Below, in pieces: positions 9,098-19,349 of a stretch of DNA of 28,814 bases; position 1 is the stretch's first letter; every line of letters starts with the position of its first letter. Below the pieces are notes generated by a model that was not told the origin of the DNA, made no database searches, and was given only the letters and a program-made list of their open reading frames with translations. The translations under genes and the position numbers were made by a program. The stretch is from the NCBI GenBank assembly GCA_030267965.1, contig BRYA01001126.1:1-28814 (forward strand). The letters are read 5' to 3'. Source of the stretch: Triparma columacea (taxonomy: Eukaryota > Sar > Bolidophyceae > Parmales > Triparmaceae).

Positions 9098-11974
9098 ATG
9101 CTTCGTGAAAACGGGGCGACGGAGGAGAGCTCCCTACTACTGGATGGCAGTGAGAGTGTAGCAAGGTATGATGATCATGATGGGAACAATATCGGGAGCC
9201 GGGATAAAACACTCAAGATGGCAGCAAGGAAAGTTATGTCCAAAAACAGGACAAAAGTGGGGCCTTCTGTGCACTCGGCCGCGTCTGTTCTCCTTTCGAG
9301 GCTGATGTCGTCAAGAAAGAAGAACAAGGAAAAAGAGCGTGAATGGCAAGAAACCCATGTTGATGTGTTCCACTCAAGCACGAGGATGTCAACAGTAGGG
9401 GGCTCATTCTTGGACACAAATCCTGAACATGCTGCAGGCATGTTCGGCAGTGATGAGGAGGAGGAGGCGGGGGTGACGTACAGGAAGGTCTTCTGGAGAA
9501 TGATTGAGACTCCCCTCATCATTATTCTCGTCGGAATTATGACCGCGCTTGTTTCTGTCGCCGTGAACATAGCGACGAAGAGCATCTACCCAGTGAGGAA
9601 GCAGATCGTTTTCGGCATTCCTGACGAGAATAAGCTGATGAAGTTCGGAATCTACTTTGCCTTCTCGCTGACTGCCGCGCTTCTGAGCAACCTCGTTACG
9701 CAAAAGGTGTGCCCAGAGGCAACGGGGGGGGGCATACCGGAGGTCAAGACCCTGCTGGAGGGGAGTTACAAGAGAGCGTTGGTAACGGAGAGGACAGTCT
9801 TCGCAAAGGCGGTGGGTTTGGTGCTTGCCATAACGGCCGGTCTGAGCGTCGGGAAAGAGGGCCCGTTCGTTCACATCGCGGTTGCAATTGCCGACACTCT
9901 AATGAGGCAGAAGTGTTTTTCCCACCTTGCCAAGAACGACGCCAAGAGGCTTGAGATAATGGCATGCGCTGCGGCTGCGGGGGTCGGGGCGACCTTCGGA
10001 ACACCTTTCGCGGCTGTCCTCTTCTCCATAGAGGTAACTTCGGGATACTTTATGGTGAGGAATCTCCCGAGGTGCTTCCTCTGCGCGATAAGCGGGAGCT
10101 TGAGCATGAGCTTCCTTGGTTACGATAGGGTCTTCGGCCTCTTTTCCGATTTGCCTAAGATGGCCAAAGGGTACCAATGGAGGGATTTGACGTGCTTCGT
10201 GGCGCTGGGGGTAATATGCGGCGTGCTTGGGTGCGTGTTTGTGTGGTTGGTGAAGGGCGTGGTGGAGTTCAGGAACAGGTTCCTCCAAGGTGGTTGGCGA
10301 GGGTGGGGAGATAGGTGGGGGGTTGGGGGGAGACGCTGGCTCTACGTCACCGTCGTGACAATATTTGTGTCTCCCTTTATCTTTTACGACATGAGCCAGG
10401 GCGTTGCCAGCTTCGGAGACCAGCACTCGTAAGTTCAAGGGTGGAGGCCCCCATGATAACGCCTTTACCTCTGCATAATCAACCCATTCCAACCACCACC
10501 ACCACCACCACCCCCCCCTCGCAGAATCGTTAATTACATGTTCCAGACTGCGCCCTTGGGGCTCACTACGCCGCTTGTTTTGTATCTCCCTTTTAAGTTC
10601 TTCGCTACGATAGCGTGTGTCACATTGCCTCTCCCGGTTGGTTTGTTCACGCCCGTCTTTTTAATTGGTGGGACAACTGGAAGGATTGTCGGGGAAGCAA
10701 TTAAGCTCTTTGACATGCACTTCCTCCAGAAGCACGGAATACAGGGATTTGTGACGCTTCAGCCCTGGGAGTTTGCGTTGATTGGCGCTGCGGCCTTCTC
10801 AAGTGGCGTGACGAGAGCCATTTCAACTGCCTTGATTGTTTTGGAATTGAGTGGGGAACATCATTTGAGGATCCCCTGCGGGGTTGCCGTGTTGGTAGCT
10901 TATTTCATTGGCAACCGGTAAGTTCGAGGGACAGGACACGAGGAAATCGTATCCCAAACCTTGTCGATCCGCATCAACGAACGATCTCCTCTATCCCTAC
11001 CAATACTAACTCACGGCCCCTCCCCTCCAATCCACTCCAGATTCACCAAAAATGTTTACGATACCCTCGTAGACGTTAATGGAAACCCAACTTTGCCGGC
11101 ACTGCCTGATACCCTTTCTCTCTGCACTGCTGCAGACGTCATGGGAGACTACGATAAAGGGGCAGGGGAGGGATGTAATGGAGTTGGTTTTGAGGACGAG
11201 CTTCCGCCAATCGTTTCGCTGGACATGTCTGCAAGGCAAATAATTGGCATATTTGAAGCGAGTAAGTACACCCTGTCTGACAATATGATTTTGCCCGTGG
11301 TCGACAACGCAAAAGGGAGGATACTCATAGGAGCTGTCAGCGTGCGGGACTTGAGACTCGCCGTGGGGAGCATTGCAAGGACCGTTTGCATGCAAGAGAA
11401 GGGGGGGAGGGGGGGGGAGGTTTACTTCATCAAGAAGAGCGGAGAGGTGGGCGGCGGGGGGAGGGAAGGAGGGGAGGGGGTGGAGGGGGCGGAAGTGAGT
11501 GCAATCGATGACCCTCTGACATTCGTCGTCGTGAGAAATGGAAGAAGAAACTCGGTGGTTAAGGAAGGGCAGGAGAGCCTGAGAAGGAGGGTACCCAACA
11601 AATGGAAAGTCAGAATTGACCATGCACCCTACCAAATTTCACACCAAACGCAGCTTACTAAAATCCACCTCGTCTTTAGGATGCTCAAACTGCATTTATC
11701 GTTCGTGACGAATAATGGAAGGTGAGCCAAGGGAGTTGGGGTGAGGGAGGGGCGCCTTGAAGAAGTATATCACAACTATCACTAACGCCTTCGTAGACTT
11801 GTAGGTATTGTCGACAGGAAAAGACTAAGAACTTTCATTGGCGACCAAGAAAAGCTTCCACACCACAAAGTCAAGATGCTAGCTAGGGGGGCCGTCAAGG
11901 GTTTCTGCTGTGGCGGAGGGGAGATAGGGGGGGAGGTTAACGACGATGAAGATGGAGATATGTTTCCAATATAA
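9098..11974 (+). CDS. CLC-family chloride channel with two CBS domains, four exons
   Basis: Exons are 9098..10428, 10525..10917, 11041..11721 and 11797..11974 (860 residues). All three introns are phase 2 (donors GTAAGT, GTAAGT, GTGAGC), with an ACTAAC branch site in introns 2 and 3. After a roughly 130-residue cytoplasmic N-terminus, the membrane part carries the CLC signatures: GGGIPE at 210 (usually GSGIP), GKEGPFVH at 252 with the gating glutamate at 254, LFSIEV at 309-313, and GLFTPV near 482. Valine at 313 sits where H+/Cl- exchangers have their proton glutamate, as in ClC-0/1/2-type channels, so a passive anion channel is predicted. Two CBS domains follow in the cytoplasm (ADVM...ILPVVDN...SVRDL, and APYQI...KIHLVFRMLKL...GRLVGIVDRK). 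They are separated by a Gly/Glu-rich insert. Plasma membrane or endomembrane location cannot be told. Confidence 0.93.
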
Positions 11975-12690
11975 GAACGGAAGGCCTTATCCAGTGTGTG
12001 AGAATAATATATCCACTATCTTGAAATGCCAAATTCATTTGCCTTAGCGGTATCTACGACAATCAACGACTGTACAACGACCAACCTACACGCACGAAAT
12101 TTACAACAAAAAATGTCGTTAAAAAAAAATTTAAAGCACACTAAATTTACTTCAAATTTTTTGTATTCAAACCAAATATACAATAACCATGATTATATTA
12201 TAATAATTGTGTTTGATAATCTTTAATGTTTTGGTCGCCTCTTTCTAAAAATATTTATAGTATCGTTATGTCTTTGAAAATACTACAAGTCATTATATCT
12301 ATATTTTTATGTATAACAAGACTATATTGATAATATCATGTTATAGAAAGTTAAATTCGTAAATTTTAAAAACGCTTTTTCAATTTCATTTAAATGAATT
12401 ATCCATCCCACAAATATACAATATGATAAATTCAAATTAATAATTTATGAAAATTTAGTTATCCTTGAAAATTGAAAGTTTGATGTTTTAACGTCTCAGT
12501 GAATGTCGAACGCGCTAGTTTTCTGTAAATAAAATATGTTTGGTACTGTTTTCTCGAAGTCATAAATCTCCCCAAATCTAGATCCTAAGATCCTTTCTTT
12601 GGTTCACAAAATGGACTTAACTCAGGGCGCAAACAAACCTGTCAACATAAGAGCAAAAGATTAAAACTGGAGTAGTAGAATGATGCATAC
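11975..12690. other. Gene-free spacer with very AT-rich island
   Basis: These 716 bases separate the 3' ends of two convergent genes. By direct count, 12121-12480 holds 71 G+C in 360 bases (about 20%), while flanking exons are near or above 50%. A run of A at 12120 and many A/T tracts occur, but no tandem unit, inverted repeat or credible coding frame is visible. The drop in GC is sharp at both sides. It may be 3' UTR plus spacer, or have a chromosomal role; see findings. Confidence 0.85.
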
Positions 12691-15600
12691 CTAGTTTACT
12701 TCTGACTCTACGTCAGGCTTCGTCCAACAGCTCTTTTTTGATTGTGTGTGAAAGTAGAAATCCCGATGGTATTTCTGACTGAACTTGCGTGTCCATCCTG
12801 TTGGGAGGTCCTCCCCTTCTTCTCCCCCCTCCCCCTCCCACCCATCCATGAGCTGCTGCGTCCCCCCTAGTAGCTCTTGCAGCTCTCCCACGAAGTTGCT
12901 AAAGTTTAAGACGGGGTGAGAGTCTGTCAGCGTCTCTTTGATTTTCTTGGCGACGATGCCTTCGACCTCGTCATCCCCCCCTTGCCCTTGCCCTTGCCCT
13001 CCACTTCCCTCCGCTTCTCTCCCTTCCCCCACCACTCCCACTCCCTCCTCGAAATCAAGCACTATGATGCCGGGCCTGACGGGCGCCGCTCCCAGGTCAA
13101 GTACATTGCTGTGAACCCCTACCGTCCCATCCTTCAAAATAAATCTTGTCCTAACTTTCACCCCTTCGCCTACTTTCAAACCCTTAATCACAAAACTCTC
13201 GTCCTTGGTCTCCCCCCCTATCCCCCAATGACCCTCCTTGCCCCTCTCCATGCTGTACTGGCAGTTCTCAACCCTGATCGTAGCTCCCCCCGCCTTCCCG
13301 ACTTTCACCTTCAAAGCCCTGTTCTTGCCCCCCCCCCCGAGCCACTCCAATCCCATCGGTTTCGCGGGAGCCGAGGGTGCAGTACTGTACGTAGCAAATG
13401 CGGACCTTCTGCCCTTGCACTCGACCTTGAACCTGTAGGTTGTCCCCTCTTTCAATTTCGCAATCTTGCACCCTCCCTGGTCCCCGCTGTAGCAGTTGCG
13501 CCACTCCGCGCCCGATTTATTGGCTATGCTCACGGATACCTTGCTCCCGCTGGGAACCCAACATAGGGTGAGGCTCTCTGGCGTACCTTTAAGAAGTCCA
13601 AGTTTTAGGGCCGGCTTTACCTCTTTGCCCCTTTCATCACTACCAACTTTGCTCAGCCCTAATTCCTTCTCCCAAGCAATATCTTCGTCGTCCACCTCCT
13701 CAGCGCTGTCTTCCCCATCCTGCCCCGCTTTATGCACAACTTGATAGCTGTCTTCCACGGCCTCCTTTAAAACCTCTAGTCCCCAGTACATGTCTCCCCC
13801 CGGAAGTCGCCACAGCGTTCCCCCCCTTCTCTCCTCCTCTCGTCGGAACATCCAGGCGTTACTGAGTACTCCAACGCCCACCCACTTTTTCAAAGCTGGA
13901 TCTGTAGCAGTGGGGACGCAGCTGACGCAAACTTGGTGGTGGATGGGCGAGAGCTGCGATGAGCGAAGTGAATCACGAAAAAGGTTAGGTTTATAGGCTT
14001 AGGATGCAAATACGCAGCTATTAGAGACGCAGAGTGTCTCGAATGAAGATACGAGTGGATGAAAGTAGTCTCGTAACGTCAACGCCAAGAACTCGTGACT
14101 TTGCTCTTCGCTCATGTCTTGACTCTTTGCCATGATACGCTCCGGCTCACCTCCAGAACCTTGCTCCACTTAAACTCCGCGCTCTTTTTTTCCCCCTTCA
14201 CAACCGCCTTGTGGACGGCCTTGCCCAAGAATTGCTTCTCCGCCCTACTCTGAAGCAACACCATGCTGTCTACCCCCATTCCGCTCCCCATTCCTCTCGT
14301 CTTGTTCTTGTTGAGTTTGGGAAGGAGAACGAAGTCTCCAACTCTGGCCTCCGCCGCCACCAGACTCCCAGGGCTGACATTCTCTATCACCTCGAAGTCC
14401 GTGGGGGACAAACAGTCGCAAGTAAGGGACGGGACTTCAAGCGCCCCTCCCTCCCCTCCCAAACCGTTCTGCCCCAACAAGTCCAAGAATAGGACCCTCT
14501 GAAACTCGGCTTTTGCGATCCCCTCAACCCTGCTGCGCTCGATCGCCTTCTTGGCACTGAAGAGGTCGAACTCACCGGCGTCGTCATCATTCTGGAGCCG
14601 CTCGAGCTGCAATGAGTGCAGGGGGTTAGTCACGAAATTGTGTAGTGTTGTGAGGCTGGGAGGACTGAAGATAGGTCCATCTCGCAGCCCTAGCAGACTG
14701 TGCATTGAGGCATCGCCCCGCTCCTTCTCGCCTTGCCCCTTCTCGCCCCGCAAATGCTACATTCAACCCTACCCCATTCTCACCTCCTCCTTGGCAACTC
14801 TCTCCCTTTCTCTGGCCGCAACGAGGGTAGGGCCATCGTAAGACGTCCTCGGTCGAAACTTTTCCCATTCCACGAGACAGTTCCTCCTCCCGTACACCAT
14901 TTCCGCACCCCCCGCGCTCCAAGTTGCCCACTGGTCTATCAGGTCTTTGCTTACAGCTCGCATTGCTCTTCCAATTTTCAACCAAGCTTCCCTGTTGTCT
15001 CGAACATAAGCAATGGGAATCGCCCGGAGCAGCTCACTAGCGACCGCCATAGCCTCCTTTTCGTCCTTGTAGTGCTTTTCGCCTTCAACTCTTGCGAGCT
15101 TGCGTTGCTCTGCCTGCAATATCTCGGTGGATGCATTCAGCTCCCTCTTCCATTCGTCCTCTCCCGCGAAAGTTTGCAATGTCTTGTAAGCAGTCGCTAC
15201 GCTCGGACTCGGAACGATGAAAGCAGTCACCTTTTTGAAGCCGTTCACCACCTCTCTCCTGATGACAACAGCGTCGTACAAGCTCAAGAGGTTGAGAGAA
15301 GCCCTTGCTCCTGAAGTCAGAGCAGCCTCTCCCTTCTTACTTTTTCTAAGAATGGACTTCGGCTCCCCAATGACCCCCCCTTTATTATAATCTACGGCCG
15401 CAACCTCGTAGGAAATAATTTCGTTCTTGGTGACCTTTTGCTTCCCGTCTTGTCTCACCTTCTTTTCGATGGTATAAATGACGTCTTGAACGCGCACTGT
15501 TGCCTTCACCTTCATCTTGACGGTGGTGCTACCAGATGTCCCGTCCCCTTTCTCCCCCTTCCCCTCCTCTTCTGCGTGGTTCTCCTCTCCCAACAATTCC

Positions 15601-16043
15601 GGCTTCATCAGTCTCAAAGCCTTCTTCTCGCAGCCGTCTCCGGTACACACGACGGCATCTACCACAAGGGGGACAAAATCATCAACAGTAAACTTCGTTT
15701 TCCCCGGAATGCTCCTCCTACTCTGGTCAGCTGACCAAGTCAAAGGGGCACCCGCAGGAGGGAGAGGATGCAAATCCATGTTACTTGGGGGGCGCATACG
15801 ACTCCACATCGCCTGGAGCTTCGACTTGAGGGCCACCGCATCCTTCGAAGCCTCACACCACTTGTGAAGAGCAGCAAGGAGAGGGGAGTTCGGGTTTGAG
15901 TCCAGAATGTGACAAGAATTCACCACATCATTGATATCGTCAAACCGAGCTGCTGACAGCTTAGATATCGCACCCAAAACCTTGCTCGTCTGCGATTTCT
16001 TCCGCTCCCATCTTAGGCTTGCCTCTGACTTCCTCTTGTCCAT
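12691..16043 (-). CDS. Multidomain protein: PriCT-2-like, two FN3-like and C-terminal WW, three exons
   Basis: Exons are 16043..14784, 14606..14151 and 13953..12691 (992 residues). Both introns are phase 0 after GAG, with donors GTGAGA and GTGAGC, branch sites GTGACTAACCC and CCTAACCTT, and GCAG acceptors. Residues 337-400 fit the primase C-terminal 2 (PriCT-2) pattern: AIP, D..EAWLKIGRAM, QWATWS, C..EWEKF. Residues about 685-770 read as a fibronectin type III fold (YRFKVECKG then STAPSAPAKP), and 772-862 as a second, weaker one. A WW domain lies at 957-985 (GWTRKF...YFHTQSKKSCW), with 22 residues between its two tryptophans. A CxxC pair is at the start of exon 3, and Gly/Glu-rich linkers join the parts. 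No primase or helicase catalytic motif is present, so it is not a complete replication enzyme. WW and FN3 suggest a scaffolding role. The function is unknown. Confidence 0.75.
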
Positions 16044-16321
16044 CTTCGAAGAGGAGGGATGGGTGGGTCAATTTGAAATTTACGCAGGAATTGATTGGAT
16101 GGGGGGGGTTGGGGTGGTTAAGAGGAGGAGGATATGACGATGCAAAAGTTTGGAGTCGCCCCTGCGATGAACTTTGTAAAATCAGCACCCAATCAGTTTT
16201 TGCAGGGAGGGGCCAGGGGGTCAAGGGTCAAGGTCCAGTTGTTCGGAAGTTGTCCAGTTAGTTCAAGGGTTGGTGGGATTTGAGCAAATTTGAGAAAAGA
16301 ATATCAACGATAAAAAAACAA
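16044..16321. promoter_or_regulatory. Divergent spacer, PriCT-2/WW gene and small gene
   Basis: 278 bases lie between outward-facing start codons. G-rich tracts stand on the + strand near 16100-16115 and 16205-16230. No defined promoter element is recognised. Confidence 0.35.
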
Positions 16322-16880
16322 ATGTCTTGCAGTAATACTACCACAGACGTATCGATGGCTACCCACAGTAGCAAACTCGCCACGACTTCATCGCCTACTG
16401 TCGTTCTACATTGTAAGTCAGTTAAAAGTTGTGTTGTGGGACTTGAGGAAAATTACCAGAATTAGAATACAGCCTCACACGATTCTCCTTGTCACTCCCC
16501 CTTCCCCCCCTCCCTAATCTTCTTAGACGGACCTTACATGAACTGAGGAAGGTGGGAACCACAATCCCTCTCGAGTGATGAAAGTTGTCAATGAAATCCT
16601 TGGTAAGCTCGACGACATCCATGTCAAGTTGGTCCTAAACCCTGTCGAAACTTCTTGGGAGAAGCACGGAGAGATTGCGATTAAGTTCTTAATATCCGAT
16701 ACAGATGGAGAAACGGTTGAGGAGGATATTATCTTCGTCGACGATTTCCAGCACAACAAGAGGTATGGAGAGATGAATGCACGAGCCAAGGAAATTGCCG
16801 ATGTCGTCGAAGAATACATGCTGACCAGGAAGAGGGGTGACAGTGGGGAAACTGTCAGTACGACTGATGACGAGAAATGA
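16322..16880 (+). CDS. Small unknown protein, splice structure uncertain
   Basis: A 30-codon open exon starts with ATG at 16322 and ends at a good donor (CATT before GTAAGT, 16413). A second open frame runs to TGA at 16880. The best-looking acceptor (TCTTCTTAG at 16526) puts the first exon into a stop after six codons, leaving a short upstream frame and a main frame from ATG at 16578 (100 residues). A poorer acceptor (AGGAAG, ending 16551) joins both in frame, giving VVLHCGNHNPSRVMKVV and about 140 residues. The main part reads ILGKLDDIHVKLVLNP, EIAIKFLISDTDGETVEED, then a helix and an acidic end. It looks like a small alpha/beta protein. No family is recognised. Confidence 0.5.
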
Positions 16881-17109
16881 GAAGTAAATTGACGAGGGGT
16901 GATGAGAAAACTAACGATATATGTGCGGCATAATGACGCATCGAAAGAAGCCGACAAAATGAAGAGGTGGTTCATTACATCAAACTTAAGGGATTGGGTT
17001 TGATCAGATTATCCACAAGCTTCATGGCAGCACACATCTGGAGGTGGCGCATCACTAAAAAAAGAAAACAAGAACACACTATTTCGGAAAAATAAAAAAA
17101 ACCTTCTCC

Positions 17110-19182
17110 TCACTGCCGTTTCTTCGTAGCAGGATCACTTTCTCTCTCTCTCTCCCCTGTCTCTGTGATTTCAGCCGTGAAATCATATTCAATCATCTCC
17201 TTGTTTCTGACGTGCCTGATGACACCGAATATGTATACCACCGACCATAGGACGCATGCGACGAAGCCAAGGCACTCGAACCACACAACAAAGAAAGGTG
17301 GGGATATGATGGTGTGGTTGAGAAGGGGGAAGACCATTTTATTCACCTTGTCCTTATACTCTTTCAACTCCTTGGCTTTCTTCTGGTCTAACTTGGAGAC
17401 CAACATGCTATCGTCAAACTCCTCTTTCGAGAACAGAATGCGACTCGCAAAAGGCAATTCCTTTATCATTTCCGAGAAATTTTCGGAGTCATCCCACATA
17501 TCCTTGAGCGAGAATTGTATCACGTCCTTGTTTAGCTCCCACATCACCTTGCTATCGACGACAGTGAAACCCTCCTCCTCGTCACGGTAAGATCCAAGAG
17601 GGAGTATCTCGCATTTTTTGGGATCTGAGTTCTTATTGGCCGCCTGGAACGCGTCGTAAAGGGTACTCCTGGAGACAACGGGAGAAAACTCGGACCCACT
17701 GTTCCACGTCCCAAAATTGAAGGGGCGGGCATGGCCGAATTTCCCTAATCCGGACTTATGCCCGGTGAAGAGAAGGTACAAGACGATGAAGATGGGGAAG
17801 GAGCAATACTGGCACGCGGAGTAAATCACGAGCGTCACCCTCTTCTGGAAATGCATCCTGACCTTGTTGGCGTTCACTGTATGGTTTTTCAGATCCTTGA
17901 CGCTATCCTTAAATCCCTGCTGCATGTAAAATTGCAAATGGCGAGGGACCATTGAAATGTATAGGAAGGCCCAGAAAAGTGCGAGGCAGGATCGGATGAC
18001 TGACGGAGGAACCTTGAATATCGTCATCTTCGACAACTCGGCGTTGAAGAAGTACGTCAACGTGATGAGGACGGGCACCATGATAACCATCATGGCGAGA
18101 GCTTTATCCGGAGTCGTCCCCCCCTTCTTCGAGTTCAGGATGTAAGTGGTCACCCTGCTGAGCTGCGTCGACGAAGGAATTTGGAATGGGTTGCGTTAGC
18201 GACCTAATCAGTGGTTTCGTTTCTGCAATAATATTTTCTTCTCGTCCGTTCTCACCTGACTCAGCGAGTGGCCAAATCCAGCCACTACGAAAGCGACGTA
18301 AATGCTCATGGCAGCTTTGATATATACACCGCCGTTCTCTGCAACATATTCGGCCCTTGTGCTTGTGTTGTCCACGAGGCGAATCCAAAGGGCAAACCTG
18401 GTTGCAACGTCATCTGCAACTTCGGACAAGGGCAGGCCTATGTACCTCTCGAGGGCGGGTGTGTGCATGTACATGAAGAAGAAGAACGCGAAAAGGATTC
18501 CCAATAACCAGTTCAGGATGGCTTCGTACATGTATATGTGAGGCATCCGGCCAGCTTCCATAATCATGAAGGACATGAAGTACCCAAAGTAGAGGTGGCT
18601 GCTATTTTCGGCCTGGGCAGTCTTCACCTGCATCTGGGCATTAAGATTGCAGTCCCCTATCTTGGAGGGATCGATGGCGAGCTAGGGGGCGGGGAAAGGG
18701 TTGGTGTGTGCAAGTGATGTGGAAGTGATGTGGAAGTGGGGGTTGATGATTATGAAATGGTGGAACCTCACCTGGTGCTCTACCAACCTCCATCCTTCAA
18801 TCACGACGAAACCGACCGCACAGCAAATGCTGAAAAGGACAAGGTTGTTGTACTCTTCCCAGCAACTGTACCTCATGAACATACCTGACTCTACATTCTC
18901 AACTTCAAACTTGAGGGCCTCGACCCTATCGTTGACCGTCTTGTGCTTCCGGACAACAGGCACCCCCTTGTTTTTTTTCTTTTGCCTTTGTCCAGTAGAA
19001 CTTTTGGTTTCATTGAGATTATTCAAGGACTCCAATGACGGGATAACGACCTTGAGCCCATTCAACAGCAAATGAGGGACACTGAAACCGCCGTGCTTGA
19101 TAGACGAGATCTTGATAATGATAAAACACAGCAGGAACGCGAACAGTGTCTCATAGTCCATTACTTCCGCCTCTAAGGCCAT
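17110..19182 (-). CDS. TMEM161-family multi-pass membrane protein, three exons
   Basis: Exons are 19182..18772, 18681..18256 and 18162..17110 (629 residues). Both introns are phase 0 after CAG; intron 2 has a GTCGCTAACG branch site. At least eight hydrophobic segments are visible. Family likeness to human TMEM161A/B runs through the whole protein: a near N-terminal segment; a D...EALKFEVENVESGMFMRY block before a second segment; TFGFF-like YFGYFMSF; and the core RSCLALFWAFLYISMVPRHLQFYMQQG, which matches the RLWL...ALR...RSHLQAYLNLAQ region of the animal protein, followed by a QYCSFPIFIVLY membrane segment. It is longer than the animal protein (about 480), mainly from a Lys-rich insert near 70 and a loop before the last membrane segments. 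Animal members are poorly characterised; no transport substrate can be given. Confidence 0.8.
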
Positions 19183-19349
19183 GGCTGATCGAAATTTGGA
19201 AATTGGAAATCTGCCGAAATAAATGTTTGAAGATCCATATTTTCGTGTGTATCATAAGATCCCTTAATTACCCCCCCTCCCCCCCTCTCCCCACCCCTCA
19301 ACACTCCCGTTCCACCCCACCGAAGATCACATCTATTTTTGTGCTATCA

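Noticed and set aside
12026..12226. 66-codon + frame in the AT-rich spacer
   Set aside because: Low-complexity Asn/Ile/Lys composition in 20% GC sequence, no family likeness and no splice partners.
13000..13700. Long + strand frames opposite the FN3/WW exon
   Set aside because: Antisense shadows caused by codon bias. The - strand frame has domains and splice borders; these have neither.
14769..16043. PriCT-2 gene as a remnant of an integrated giant virus or phage
   Set aside because: It has introns, eukaryotic FN3 and WW domains, and host-like neighbours and base composition. No capsid, polymerase or integrase gene is near.
16527..16600. TGA as a selenocysteine codon in the small gene
   Set aside because: Reading through TGA gives only about 15 further codons before another TGA, with no CxxU motif. 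No SECIS-like hairpin was seen.
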